Source of the DNA: Mesorhizobium sp. PAMC28654
Lineage (GTDB): Bacteria; Pseudomonadota; Alphaproteobacteria; Rhizobiales; Rhizobiaceae
Assembly (NCBI RefSeq): GCF_020616515.1
Contig: NZ_CP085135.1
Coordinates: 5,007,001-5,071,000, forward strand
Direction: 5' to 3'
DNA length: 64,000 bases
Made by a program: the position numbers and the translations under genes. The first letter of the stretch is position 1. Each line of letters begins with the position of its first letter. This document shows, one piece after another, positions 26,093 to 36,356 of this stretch. The notes under the pieces were generated by a model. The model searched no databases. It was not told the DNA's origin and worked only from the letters and a program-made list of their open reading frames with translations.

Positions 26093-27864
26093 GCCGCGGA
26101 CGGCACGGCGGCCCGCCCCAGCACTTCCTCGACAATGCCGCGCGCGATCTCGCGCTCGCCCATGATCACCGTATCGGCGCCCAGCCCCTTGAGATGCTCG
26201 ACCTCGGCATCGGAATGGGCGCGGGCGATGACGTTGATCTTCGGATTGGCGGCGCGTGCCCGCAGCACGATCTGGCCGGCCTCGAAGGCATTGGGAATGG
26301 CAAGGATCAGGCGGCTGGCGCCCTCCGGGTTGGCGGCGGCGAACACTTCGGCATTGGCCGCGTTGCCGGCCACGGTTTCGATGCCGTCGGCCTTGAGCCG
26401 TGCCAGTGTCTTGTCGGCGTCCTCAATGACGAGGAAGGGTAGGGCAGCCTCTTTCAGCGCCGCTCCGACGAGGCCGCCGACCCGTCCGTAGCCGATCAGA
26501 ATGGCGTGGTTGCTGAGCGTGGTCTTGGGCGGCGGGCCGTCTTCCTTCGCGACCGCAGCAGCGACCGATGCCACTTGGCCGGGCTCGGTCGCAGGACCGA
26601 CCGGCTTTGCCTCGGCGGGCGGCGCGGTTCTGGCGGCGCGCTTGTCGAGCCACGGCTTCATGCGGTCCAGTGCCATGAACATCAGCGGGTTGAGGACGAT
26701 CGAGAGGATGGCGCCGGCGAGAATGAGATCGCGCCCCTGTTCGGGCAGCAGATTCAAGCCGACCCCGAGTTCAGCCAGGATGAAGGAAAACTCGCCGATC
26801 TGGGCAAGGCTCGCCGAAATCATCAGCGCCGTGGCGATGGGATAGCCAAAGGCAAGGACGATGACGAACGCCGCCAGCGACTTGCCGAGGACGATGATGA
26901 CCAGCGTCGCCAGGATCGGCCAGCCATTGCTGATCAGGCTGAACGGATCGAACAGCATGCCGACCGAGACGAAGAACAGCACGGAGAAGGCGTCGCGCAG
27001 CGGCAGCGACTCCTCGGCGGCCCGATGGGAGAGTTCGGATTCGCTCATAATCATCCCGGCGAAGAAGGCGCCCAGCGCCAGCGACACGCCGAACAGTTTT
27101 GCCGCGCCGAAGGCGACGCCAAGCGCAATCGCCAGCACGGCCAGCCGGAACAGTTCGCGCGAGCCGGTATGGGCGACATAATGCAGGATCCAGGGAATGA
27201 CCCGGCGGCCGACCACCAGCATGACGACGACGAAGGCGGCGACCTTGGCCAGGGTGATGCCAACTACGCCCCATATGCCATAGCTGGCTGGCAGCGATAG
27301 CAGGCCGCTTGAGTGAACGGTCGCCTGTTCCTGCCCGCCCAGCACGCCGGCAAGTGCTGGCAACAGCACCAGCGCCAGAACCATGGCAAGGTCCTCGACG
27401 ATCAGCCAGCCGACGGCGATGCGGCCGCGTTCCGTCTCGATCAGGCGGCGTTCTTGCAAGGCGCGCAGCAGCACCACGGTCGAGGCGACCGACAGCGCCA
27501 GGCCAAAGACAAGGCCGGCGCCCATCGTCCAGCCGAGCATCCAGGACAGGCCGGCGCCGAGTGCCGTGGCGAAGCCGATCTGCACGATGGCGCCGGGCAC
27601 GGCGATGGCGCGGACCGACAACAGGTCCTTCAGCGAGAAGTGCAGGCCGACGCCGAACATCAGCAGGATGACGCCGATCTCGGCGAGTTCATTGGCCAGG
27701 CCTGCATCGGCGACGAAGCCGGGTGTGTTCGGCCCGACCAGCACGCCGGCGATCAGATATCCTACGAGAGGCGGTATTCGGAAACGGTTGGCGAGAGCGC
27801 CGAAGACGAAAGCCAGCCCCAGACCGGCGACAATGGTGGCGATAAGGGGCGTGTCATGCGGCAT
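26089..27864 (-). CDS. CPA2 family cation:proton antiporter with TrkA-N domain (YbaL/Kef-like)
   Basis: Inner-membrane K+ or Na+/H+ antiporter, 591 residues. About 12-13 membrane helices in the first 400 residues (RFRIPPLVGYLIAGVLVGPNTPGF; LALGAFFAGMIMSESELSHRA), then a cytosolic Rossmann RCK/TrkA-N domain beginning NHAILIGYGRVGGLVG with conserved acidic end of beta2 (VIEDADKT). Length and layout match YbaL. A Pro/Ala-rich linker joins the domains. Convergent with the AraC gene. The 240 bp before its start contain no gene, only a short run of repeats and the terminator of the next gene. Confidence 0.94.
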   Translation of the reverse strand: MPHDTPLIATIVAGLGLAFVFGALANRFRIPPLVGYLIAGVLVGPNTPGFVADAGLANELAEIGVILLMFGVGLHFSLKDLLSVRAIAVPGAIVQIGFATALGAGLSWMLGWTMGAGLVFGLALSVASTVVLLRALQERRLIETERGRIAVGWLIVEDLAMVLALVLLPALAGVLGGQEQATVHSSGLLSLPASYGIWGVVGITLAKVAAFVVVMLVVGRRVIPWILHYVAHTGSRELFRLAVLAIALGVAFGAAKLFGVSLALGAFFAGMIMSESELSHRAAEESLPLRDAFSVLFFVSVGMLFDPFSLISNGWPILATLVIIVLGKSLAAFVIVLAFGYPIATALMISASLAQIGEFSFILAELGVGLNLLPEQGRDLILAGAILSIVLNPLMFMALDRMKPWLDKRAARTAPPAEAKPVGPATEPGQVASVAAAVAKEDGPPPKTTLSNHAILIGYGRVGGLVGAALKEAALPFLVIEDADKTLARLKADGIETVAGNAANAEVFAAANPEGASRLILAIPNAFEAGQIVLRARAANPKINVIARAHSDAEVEHLKGLGADTVIMGEREIARGIVEEVLGRAAVPSAA

Positions 27865-28044
27865 TGTCTATGGAGCGCCTTTCGAAATAACGATGTCGGA
27901 TGTGCGCCGCCCGAAGCCGCCGCCTTTCCAATATGGTGGATGGGGGGTCGTCGATGCAACCCGCAAAACCGTGAAATCGACCGCCCAGGTGCAAATAGCC
28001 TTTCGCCCGACGAGGTGGTCGCCAGCGGAGTGGAACTCGTCGTG

Positions 28045-28072
28045 AAAAAGCTGCCCCGGGTGGGGCAGCTTT
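28045..28072 (-). terminator. Rho-independent terminator of the host-attachment gene
   Basis: On the minus strand AAAGCTGCCCC ACCC GGGGCAGCTTTTTC: an 11-bp stem with a 4-nt loop running into a T tract, 33 bp after the stop of the gene at 28105-28554. Confidence 0.88.
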
Positions 28073-28104
28073 GGCTTCGAGTGACCGTTACCCTGGCGCG
28101 GCTA

Positions 28105-28554
28105 TCAGGCTGCCTGCAGCAAGGTCTCGATATCGAAAATAGCGTGGTTGGTCAGTGTTTTGGGAATTTCGGCGGTCACCTTGTCCGTGACTTCCTTGTG
28201 GAGTTTCTTTCGCATCGCACCGAGCACAAGAGGTGGTGCGACCAACACGATCTGATCGAAAACACCCTTATGCGCGAGCTTGTAGAGGCGACCGGCTATC
28301 TCTTCGGCGAAGCGTTCCTTCCCGATGCGGTGCCAGTCGGTCTCCTCGACGGCGCTGCGGTGGACGGACGGTCCGTCATTGTAGCGACCGGGGCTGTCTG
28401 TACCCTGTTCCCGCGTGGCTGGATTGTCCTGCTTCATCTCATGCACGACCTGAAGATTGGGGTAGGTGTTGTCGCCCATATTCTTGAGGAAGAGCGCCTT
28501 TTCGCCATCGGCGACCATCACCCAGACCCCATGTTTCAAATTGATGGTGTTCAT
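28105..28554 (-). CDS. Host-attachment (BaeRF-type, PF10116) protein
   Basis: 149 residues starting MNTINLKHGVWVMVADGEKALF with ribosome site GGAGA (28560-28564). The internal PGRYNDGPSVHRSAVEETDWHRIGKERFAEEIAG and LVAPPLVLGAMRKKL are typical of the family named after an Agrobacterium protein needed for plant attachment; structurally these are eRF1-domain-like and may bind ribosomes or RNA. Frame extends upstream to 28716 but that part is non-conserved. An EcfG-type promoter and a 33-nt hairpin precede it, so stress-induced expression is likely. Confidence 0.88.
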   Translation of the reverse strand: MNTINLKHGVWVMVADGEKALFLKNMGDNTYPNLQVVHEMKQDNPATREQGTDSPGRYNDGPSVHRSAVEETDWHRIGKERFAEEIAGRLYKLAHKGVFDQIVLVAPPLVLGAMRKKLHKEVTDKVTAEIPKTLTNHAIFDIETLLQAA

Positions 28555-28577
28555 GACGCTCTCCTTTTCGGCTTTGT

Positions 28578-28610
28578 GGCCTGCTGACGCGCTTGGCGGG
28601 TCAACAGGCC
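28578..28610 (-). promoter_or_regulatory. 33-nt symmetrical hairpin in the 5' leader of the host-attachment gene
   Basis: GGCCTG, TGAC and CGC arms (28578-28592) pair with GCG, GTCA and CAGGCC (28596-28610), with single opposed mismatches between the three stem blocks and a TTG loop. Starts a few bases after the predicted transcription start of the EcfG-type promoter, and ends about 24 nt before the ATG. Confidence 0.65.
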
Positions 28611-28620
28611 GGGACTGAGG

Positions 28621-28646
28621 AACGTCCGGTCGAACTGGAATGTTCC
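28621..28646 (-). promoter_or_regulatory. EcfG (RpoE2)-type general stress promoter of the host-attachment gene
   Basis: Minus strand GGAAC (28646-28642), 17-nt spacer, CGTT (28624-28621). The region is a near-palindrome, so the plus strand also reads GGAAC-N17-TGTT (28619-28644), pointing toward cysG about 350 bp away. Confidence 0.78.
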
Positions 28647-28739
28647 GCATTCCGTTCGCGATGAAATTGGGCAGAGCATGCCGACGCGGATCGTGAAGTC
28701 CGCCAGGTTTGGCCAAGTTGGAATGGTTGCGGCTTTAAT

Positions 28740-28754
28740 CTACTAAGTTGGTAG
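28740..28754. promoter_or_regulatory. Candidate operator upstream of the cys operon
   Basis: CTAC TAAGTTG GTAG inverted repeat within an AT-rich stretch (TAGAATTTAGAAAAAACTATTTT) in the 435-bp gap 28555-28989. No other gene-like content is seen in that gap. A regulator for sulfur assimilation could bind here, but I do not recognise the motif with certainty. Confidence 0.35.
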
Positions 28755-28989
28755 AATTTAGAAAAAACTATTTTGCCTGGCGGTCTTCCAGGCGCTAGAA
28801 AGACCATGGATCAAGGTCCGCCACAGCGACTTGAATCCGCCTTGCGTTTGAATGTGGAATAATTTTCTCTTCGCTCTTGAGCTTTAAGAAAAGCGATTGC
28901 CTCTTATACGGCAGTGCGCGAGTGGGTTCCTTCTGGTTTTTGGCGCTCGCGCGTAAAACTGCCGGATTGTTCAGGTTCCCTTCGCCGCC

Positions 28990-30441
28990 ATGTCGCATGC
29001 ATCCTCCAAGCTCAATGCCTTCCCCGTCTTCATGCGGGTCGAGGGTGGAGTCGTGACCATCGTCGGCAATGGCGAGGAGGCGCTGGCCAAGGCAAGGTTG
29101 ATCGGCCAGTCGAGCGCGGTGCTGCGCATCATCGCCGACGATGCCGAACCCGGCCTTTTGACATTCATCGCTCAGAGCGGTGCCATTCACATCGATGCCG
29201 CTTATGAAGGCGCCCATATCGAAGGCGCCGTCATGGTGTTTGCCGCCAGCGGCGACGAGGCACTCGATCGTCGTGTCGTCGCCGATGCGCGCCGGCTTCG
29301 TATTCCTGTCAACGCCGTCGACAGGCCGGAACTCTGCGATTTCTTCACGCCGGCGCTGGTCAACCGCGCGCCGGTCGCCATTGCCATCGGCACGGAAGGC
29401 GCTGGCCCCGTGCTTGCCCAGATACTGCGCGGTCGCATCGACCGCATGCTGTCGCCATCGCTCGGCTCGCTTGCAGCACTTGCCGCTTCGTTTCGTGGTG
29501 CCGCCGAGAAGTTGCTGCCGAAGGGCAACGCCCGCCGCCGCTTCTGGAACGACTTTTTCGGTGGTGAGCCGGCCCGCGCCGTGGAGGCAGGCCAGCTTTC
29601 GCAGGCACATGATGCCGCTGTCGACCTGCTGCTTTCGAATGCGCCCGCCTTGGGTCACATCGCCTTGGTCGGCGCCGGCCCCGGCGCGGAAGACCTGCTG
29701 ACGCTGCGCGCCCATCGCCTGCTGATGGAAGCCGACGTGATCGTTTATGATGCGCTGGTGCCGGAAGCGGTTGTCGCCATGGGCCGCCGCGATGCCGAGC
29801 GCCTGCCGGTGGGCAAGCGCAAGGGCTGCCATACCAAGAGCCAGGCCGAGATCAATACGCTGCTGGTCGAGCTTGGCCGTGAAGGCAAGCGCGTGGTGCG
29901 GCTGAAGTCGGGCGATCCGCTGGTGTTCGGCAGGGCCGGCGAGGAAATGGCTGTTCTCCGCGATGCCGGCATCGCCTACGAGGTGGTCCCGGGTGTTACC
30001 GCCGCCTTCGCCGCCGCCGCCGATTTCGAATTGCCGCTTACCTTGCGCGGTGTTTCCTCGTCGATGGTGTTCACCACCGGTCACGACCTCAAGGGGAATT
30101 CGCTGCCCGACTGGGCCAAGCTCGCCATTTCCGGCGCCACTGTCGCCGTCTATATGGGTCGTTCGGTCGCGGCCGAGGTTGCCGGCCGGCTGATCGAAGC
30201 CGGGCTTTCGCCGGACACGGCGGTCGCCGTGGTGGAGAATGCCAGCCTGGCCAATCGTCGCCGGTTCCATGGCACGCTAGCCGACCTGCCGTCGCTTGAA
30301 GCGCGCGTCGATCTGACCGGCCCGGTCATGACGATCATCGGCGACGCTGTCGCCGGCGCCAATTTTGAACGGTCAGAACCGCTCGCCGCACACAGGCATG
30401 AAGGCGCGTCCATCGCTGCCGCCGAAGGAGTTCAGCCATGA
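28990..30441 (+). CDS. cysG: Siroheme synthase (uroporphyrinogen-III methyltransferase / precorrin-2 dehydrogenase / ferrochelatase)
   Basis: Trifunctional enzyme making siroheme for the sulfite reductase downstream, 483 residues. N-terminal precorrin-2 dehydrogenase fold with GNGEEA nucleotide motif (residues about 21-26), C-terminal SUMT domain from GHIALVGAGPGAEDLLTLRA through VVRLKSGDPLVFGRAGEE and AVYMGR. First gene of cysG-DUF2849-cysI-cysH-DUF934; its stop overlaps the next start (ATGA at 30438). Confidence 0.95.
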   Translation: MSHASSKLNAFPVFMRVEGGVVTIVGNGEEALAKARLIGQSSAVLRIIADDAEPGLLTFIAQSGAIHIDAAYEGAHIEGAVMVFAASGDEALDRRVVADARRLRIPVNAVDRPELCDFFTPALVNRAPVAIAIGTEGAGPVLAQILRGRIDRMLSPSLGSLAALAASFRGAAEKLLPKGNARRRFWNDFFGGEPARAVEAGQLSQAHDAAVDLLLSNAPALGHIALVGAGPGAEDLLTLRAHRLLMEADVIVYDALVPEAVVAMGRRDAERLPVGKRKGCHTKSQAEINTLLVELGREGKRVVRLKSGDPLVFGRAGEEMAVLRDAGIAYEVVPGVTAAFAAAADFELPLTLRGVSSSMVFTTGHDLKGNSLPDWAKLAISGATVAVYMGRSVAAEVAGRLIEAGLSPDTAVAVVENASLANRRRFHGTLADLPSLEARVDLTGPVMTIIGDAVAGANFERSEPLAAHRHEGASIAAAEGVQP

Positions 30442-30734
30442 AGATATTGACCGCCAATCGCCTCGGCGATGGCATTGCCGTCTGGTACGCGGATGGCGGC
30501 TGGGCCGAGACGGTGGACCAGGCCGACCTTGCGCATGACAAGGCGGCCGAGGACCGGCTGGAGGCGATCGGCGCCAAGGCCTATGCCGACAACGAAGTGG
30601 TCGACGTCAATCTGATTGATGCGGATGTCGTCAACGGCATTGTCGAACCGGTGCGGTTGCGCGAGAAGATCCGCGCCGCCGGACCCACCATCCGCGGCGA
30701 TCTCGGCAAGCAGGCTGCCCGGGCAGCCCAGTAA
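30438..30734 (+). CDS. DUF2849 domain-containing protein
   Basis: 98 residues starting in the ATGA overlap with cysG. Sequence MKILTANRLGDGIAVWYADGGW, a small beta-rich domain almost always found between cysG and cysI in alphaproteobacteria. Function unknown; genetic position suggests a role in sulfite reductase activity or assembly, possibly with siroheme or electron supply. Confidence 0.92.
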   Translation: MKILTANRLGDGIAVWYADGGWAETVDQADLAHDKAAEDRLEAIGAKAYADNEVVDVNLIDADVVNGIVEPVRLREKIRAAGPTIRGDLGKQAARAAQ

Positions 30735-30776
30735 GACACCAGGCACGGGCGGACGCGCCCTGAAAGACGACGAAGC

Positions 30777-32421
<1,645 letters not shown>

Positions 32422-32447
<26 letters not shown>

Positions 32448-33186
32448 CCGCATCGACGAGGCCGATGACGGCATCGTCGCCAAGGCGGCGGGATTCGATG
32501 CACTCTATGGTCATCTGAACCCGCTCGAGATCATCGAACGCGCGGCCAATGATCTGTTTCACGACGAGATCGCGGCCGTATCGTCCTTTGGGGCGGATTC
32601 GGCGGTGCTGCTGCACATGATCTCCGAGATAGACCGTACTTTGCCGGTCATCTTCCTCGACACGGGCAAGCATTTCGAGGAGACGCTCGGCTATCGCGAC
32701 GCGCTTGCCGCCGATTTCGGGCTGACCAATGTCCGGGTGATAAAGCCCGAAGAGGCGGCGCTTGAACGGATCGACCCGACGGGCAACCTGCATCAGACCA
32801 ACACTGATGCCTGCTGCGACGTGCGCAAGGTCGAGCCGCTGGCACGTGGTGTTGCGCCCTTCCGCGCCTGGCTCACCGGCCGCAAGCGCTTCCAGGCGAC
32901 GACGCGGGCGGCCCTGCCGGTATTCGAGGCGGTCGGCCCGCGCATTCGCATCAATCCGCTTGCGCATTGGACGACATCCGACCAGGCCGATTACATGCGC
33001 GTGCATGCGCTGCGCGAAAATCCGCTGGTCGCCTACGGCTATCTGTCGATCGGCTGTTTCCCGTGCACGCAGCCGGTGCAGCCGGGCGAGGACGCGCGCA
33101 GCGGTCGCTGGGCTGGTCATGCCAAGACCGAATGCGGTATTCATCTGTCGGGATTAGAGAAGTCGCTGACCGACGCATCCCTATAG
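32422..33186 (+). CDS. cysH: Phosphoadenylyl/adenylyl-sulfate reductase (assimilatory, [4Fe-4S] type)
   Basis: Thioredoxin-dependent reduction of APS (or PAPS) to sulfite, 254 residues. PP-loop motif SSFGADSAVLLH, and the four cluster cysteines TDACCDVRKVEPL and GCFPCTQP, which mark the plant-type APS reductases of rhizobia. The catalytic Cys is in KTECGIHL. Start ATG 32422 lies inside the end of cysI, indicating coupled translation; GGAGG at 32411. Confidence 0.93.
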
Positions 33187-33197
33187 GAATTTTTTTG

Positions 33198-33734
33198 ATG
33201 ACCGAACCAACTCCGGGGATCGCTACCCGCCTCTGGACCCCGACGGGTTTTCGCGAGGACGACTGGGCTCATGCTGAAAGCGCTGATGCGCTGTCCGGCA
33301 ACGGCCGGTTCATTCTGCCGCTGCAAGTGTTCCTTGACCTTGACCCGGAGGCGCGCCGCTCGGCGAAGGAGCGCCTCGGCGTCCTGCTGCAGCCCGGCGA
33401 TCAACTCGACAAGATCGTCGATCTGCTCGACCAGTTGTCGCTGGTGGCGCTGGCTTTTCCTGCCTTCAGTGACGGCCGTTCCTTCTCCAAGGGCGAATTG
33501 CTGCGCAGCCGCCATCATTTCGAGGGCGCGGTCCGTGCCACCGGCCAGGTGCTGGTCGACCCGTTGCCGCATATGCTGCGGTTGGGCTTCGACGAGTTCG
33601 AGATTTCGAATCCGGTGCTGTTGAAGCGCCTGGAGGAGGGTCGCGTTGGCGGATTGGGACTCTACTACCAGCCAACCGCCGTGCCGGAGTCCAAGGGACC
33701 CAAATATTCCTGGCGGCGCGTTCGCGCCGGCTGA
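33198..33734 (+). CDS. DUF934 domain-containing protein
   Basis: 178 residues, last gene of the sulfur operon, 11 bp after cysH with ribosome site TAGGAA. Typical LPLQVFLDLDPEARRSAKERLGVLLQPGDQLDKI and FPAFSDGRSFS segments, ending ISNPVLLKRLEEG and YYQPTAVPESKGPKYSWRR. The family accompanies cysI/cysH in proteobacteria; biochemical role unknown, often suggested to help sulfite reduction. Confidence 0.92.
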   Translation: MTEPTPGIATRLWTPTGFREDDWAHAESADALSGNGRFILPLQVFLDLDPEARRSAKERLGVLLQPGDQLDKIVDLLDQLSLVALAFPAFSDGRSFSKGELLRSRHHFEGAVRATGQVLVDPLPHMLRLGFDEFEISNPVLLKRLEEGRVGGLGLYYQPTAVPESKGPKYSWRRVRAG

Positions 33735-33885
33735 CGCGGCGGTAATTCCGCCCGTCTTTACATCAGCTGTGATCGGGCCTTCTCTTGGCCGCCCGGACGG
33801 AAACATCCGCCGGGTGTCGTTCAAGGGTCTTGGAGCGTCCTTTGTGCGCCCTCTGGACGCGCGGAGCTCCAAACGGGAGGAGATC

Positions 33886-35493
33886 ATGGATTTCGACTAT
33901 GTCATCGCTGGCGGCGGGTCCGCCGGCTGCACGCTTGCCGCGCGCCTCTCCGAAGATCCGTCCAAGACCGTCTGCCTGATCGAAGCCGGGGGCGAAGGCA
34001 AGGACCTGCTTATCCGCGCGCCGGCAGGCATCATCGCGCTGCTGCCCGGCCGACCCAAGATCAGCAACTGGGGCTTCGAGACGGTGCCGCAGCAAGGGCT
34101 TGGCGGCCGCAAGGGTTATCAACCGCGCGGCAAGGCGCTGGGTGGCTCCAGCGCCATCAATGCCATGCTCTACACGCGTGGGCATCATGGCGACTATGAC
34201 GAATGGGCCGATCTCGGCTGCGACGGCTGGTCATGGGACGAGGTGCTGCCGTATTTCCGGCGCACCGAAGGCAACCAGCGCGGTGCCGACGCCCTGCATG
34301 GCGGCAACGGACCGCTGCGGGTCGGGGAGCAGCAGGAGCCGCGTCCGCTCTCCCGCGCCTTTGTCGAAGCCTGCGGCGAAAACCAGATCCGTCGCAACGA
34401 TGACTTCAACGGCGTCGAACAGGAAGGGGCCGGACTCTATCAGGTCACGCAGTTCTGGGGCGACCGCCGCAACGGCGAGCGCTGCTCGGCTGCCGCCGCC
34501 TATCTGCATCCGGCGATGGACCGGCCGAACCTTACCGTCATCACCGGCGCACACGCCACCGGCATAGTTCTTGAAGGCAAGCGGGCCACCGGGGTGCGCT
34601 ATCGCATGGGTAAAAGCGAGGCGGTAGCGAAAGCGAAGCGTGAGGTGATCGTTTGCGGCGGCGCCTTCGGCTCACCGCAACTTCTGCTGTTGTCCGGCAT
34701 TGGTCCAGCGGTCGAGCTTGCCGCTCACGGCATTCCCGTCGCGCATGAACTGCCCGGTGTCGGCAAGAACCTGCAGGATCATCTCGATTTCATCCTGGCT
34801 TGGACATCAAAGGATGCCGACATGATGGGCATCGGCCTGCGCGGCCTGCCAAGCCTGGTCAGGCATATTCTGCGCTGGCGAAAAGATGGCACCGGCATGA
34901 TCGCCACACCCTATGCGGAAGGTGGTGCCTTCCTCAAATCCGATCCGGCGATCGCGCGGCCCGACCTGCAACTGCACTTCTGCATCGCCATCGTCGACGA
35001 TCACGGCCGCAAGCTGCACATGGGTTATGGCTTCTCCTGTCATGTCTGCGTGCTCAGGCCGCACTCGCGCGGCGAGGTCGGGCTGTCGACGCGGGACCCT
35101 CTGGCGCCGCCGCGTATCGACCCGCGCTTCCTGTCGGACGAACGCGATGGCGACCTGCTACTCAAGGGCGTCAGGATGATGCGCGGCATTCTGGAGGCGC
35201 CGGCGCTGGCGAAATATCGTGGCAAGGAAATCTACACAGCCGGCGTCACCAGCGATGCCGACCTGATGACGCATATCCGTGCTCGCGCCGATACGATCTA
35301 TCACCCGGTCGGCACCTGCAAGATGGGCGTCGACGCCATGGCCGTGGTCGATCCACAACTCCGTGTGCGTGGGCTCGAGGCGCTGCGCGTCGTCGACGCC
35401 TCGGTGATGCCGACACTGATCGGCGGCAACACCAATGCGCCAACCATCATGATCGCGGAAAAAGCGGCGGACATGATCAAGGCGACTGTCTGA
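33886..35493 (+). CDS. GMC family oxidoreductase (choline/alcohol dehydrogenase-like)
   Basis: FAD-dependent dehydrogenase, 535 residues. ADP-binding motif DYVIAGGGSAGCTLAARL, GMC signature 1 RGKALGGSSAINAMLY, signature 2 GAFGSPQLLLLSGIG, active-site His in IYHPVGTCKMG and the final GNTNAPTIMIAEKAADMI. Substrates of relatives include choline, PEG and various alcohols. Start 33886 follows GGGAGGAG (33875-33882). No betaine genes nearby, so BetA itself is unlikely. Confidence 0.94.
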   Translation: MDFDYVIAGGGSAGCTLAARLSEDPSKTVCLIEAGGEGKDLLIRAPAGIIALLPGRPKISNWGFETVPQQGLGGRKGYQPRGKALGGSSAINAMLYTRGHHGDYDEWADLGCDGWSWDEVLPYFRRTEGNQRGADALHGGNGPLRVGEQQEPRPLSRAFVEACGENQIRRNDDFNGVEQEGAGLYQVTQFWGDRRNGERCSAAAAYLHPAMDRPNLTVITGAHATGIVLEGKRATGVRYRMGKSEAVAKAKREVIVCGGAFGSPQLLLLSGIGPAVELAAHGIPVAHELPGVGKNLQDHLDFILAWTSKDADMMGIGLRGLPSLVRHILRWRKDGTGMIATPYAEGGAFLKSDPAIARPDLQLHFCIAIVDDHGRKLHMGYGFSCHVCVLRPHSRGEVGLSTRDPLAPPRIDPRFLSDERDGDLLLKGVRMMRGILEAPALAKYRGKEIYTAGVTSDADLMTHIRARADTIYHPVGTCKMGVDAMAVVDPQLRVRGLEALRVVDASVMPTLIGGNTNAPTIMIAEKAADMIKATV

Positions 35494-35577
35494 TCGGAAT
35501 TCTGGTCTGTCCAGTTTTTCCGATTTCGACTGTTGTCCAGTGAATCTCGGGCTGCCTTTGTCAGGATCAATATAATC

Positions 35578-35588
35578 TGGTCATACCA
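35578..35588. promoter_or_regulatory. GntR (FadR)-type operator
   Basis: TGGTCATACCA, a perfect palindrome TGGT-N3-ACCA as bound by FadR-subfamily GntR regulators. It lies 100 bp upstream of the PfpI-family gene; no GntR gene is present in the window. Confidence 0.55.
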
Positions 35589-35641
35589 ATCTGGTGGTTT
35601 TCGCTTGTCCCTGACGTCATCCTGCCCGTAGGATAGGTCCA

Positions 35642-35662
35642 TTATTTTGCGATCCAAAATAA
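35642..35662. promoter_or_regulatory. AT-rich palindrome upstream of the PfpI-family gene
   Basis: TTATTTTG CGATC CAAAATAA, perfect 8-bp arms, 27 bp before the start at 35689. It resembles the TTTTG-N-CAAAA operators of some GntR proteins, so may be a second site for the same regulator as the TGGTCATACCA element. Confidence 0.55.
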
Positions 35663-35688
35663 ATATGATCACAGGCGAGGAACCGGGA

Positions 35689-36309
35689 ATGGCTGGCAAG
35701 AAGATATTGATGCTCGTTGGCGAGTTCAGCGAGGAGTATGAGATTTTCGTCTTTGAACAGGCCATGCATGCGGTCGGCCACACGGTCCATGTCGTCTGCC
35801 CGGACAAGAAGGCGGGCGACATCTTGAAGACGTCGCTGCACGACTTCGAAGGCCACCAGACCTATACGGAAAAGCTTGGCCACGACTACATCCTCAACAA
35901 GACCTTTTCCGAGGTGAAGCCGGACGAATATGACGCCGTTTACGCGGCGGGCGGACGTGGTCCCGAATACATCCGCATCGACAAGCGGGTGCAGGCGCTG
36001 GTGCGGCATTTCCATGAGGCCGGCAAGCCGATCTTCACCATCTGCCATGGCGTGCAGATCCTGATCGCGGTCGATGGCGTCGTGCGCGGCAGGGAAGTGG
36101 CGGCGCTGCATTATTGCGAGCCGGAGGTGACGCTGGCCGGCGGCATCTATATCGATGTCGCTCCGACAGGCGCCCATGTCGACGGCAATTTGGTGTCGGC
36201 CAAGGGCTGGCCTGGCCTGTCCAATTTCATTCGCGAATGCTTGAAGGTACTGGGTACGGAAATCCGCCACGGCGAAATCCTGATGCGCGGCGAGCGCCAG
36301 GCGGCCTGA
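35689..36309 (+). CDS. DJ-1/PfpI family protein
   Basis: 206 residues, class I glutamine amidotransferase-like fold. Nucleophile elbow FTICHGVQIL (Cys) and an AAGGRGPEYIRIDKRV segment. Start MAGKKILMLVGEF at 35689 with GGCGAGG upstream. Family members act as glyoxalase III/deglycases, proteases or stress chaperones; the close variant with SEEYEIFVFEQAMHAVGH is common in rhizobia. Two candidate operators precede it. Confidence 0.9.
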   Translation: MAGKKILMLVGEFSEEYEIFVFEQAMHAVGHTVHVVCPDKKAGDILKTSLHDFEGHQTYTEKLGHDYILNKTFSEVKPDEYDAVYAAGGRGPEYIRIDKRVQALVRHFHEAGKPIFTICHGVQILIAVDGVVRGREVAALHYCEPEVTLAGGIYIDVAPTGAHVDGNLVSAKGWPGLSNFIRECLKVLGTEIRHGEILMRGERQAA

Positions 36310-36356
36310 TCCGGAAGTTACCAGGCCGCCGCGCCCCGTGGTGTGGCGGCAGATAT

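Noticed and set aside
27865..28044. Short frames in the gap after the antiporter start
   Set aside because: No ribosome site or conserved content; the stretch shows no coding signal I trust.
28619..28644. Plus-strand GGAAC-N17-TGTT as a firm cys promoter
   Set aside because: It deviates in the last element and is about 350 bp from cysG; kept only as a note to the minus-strand promoter.
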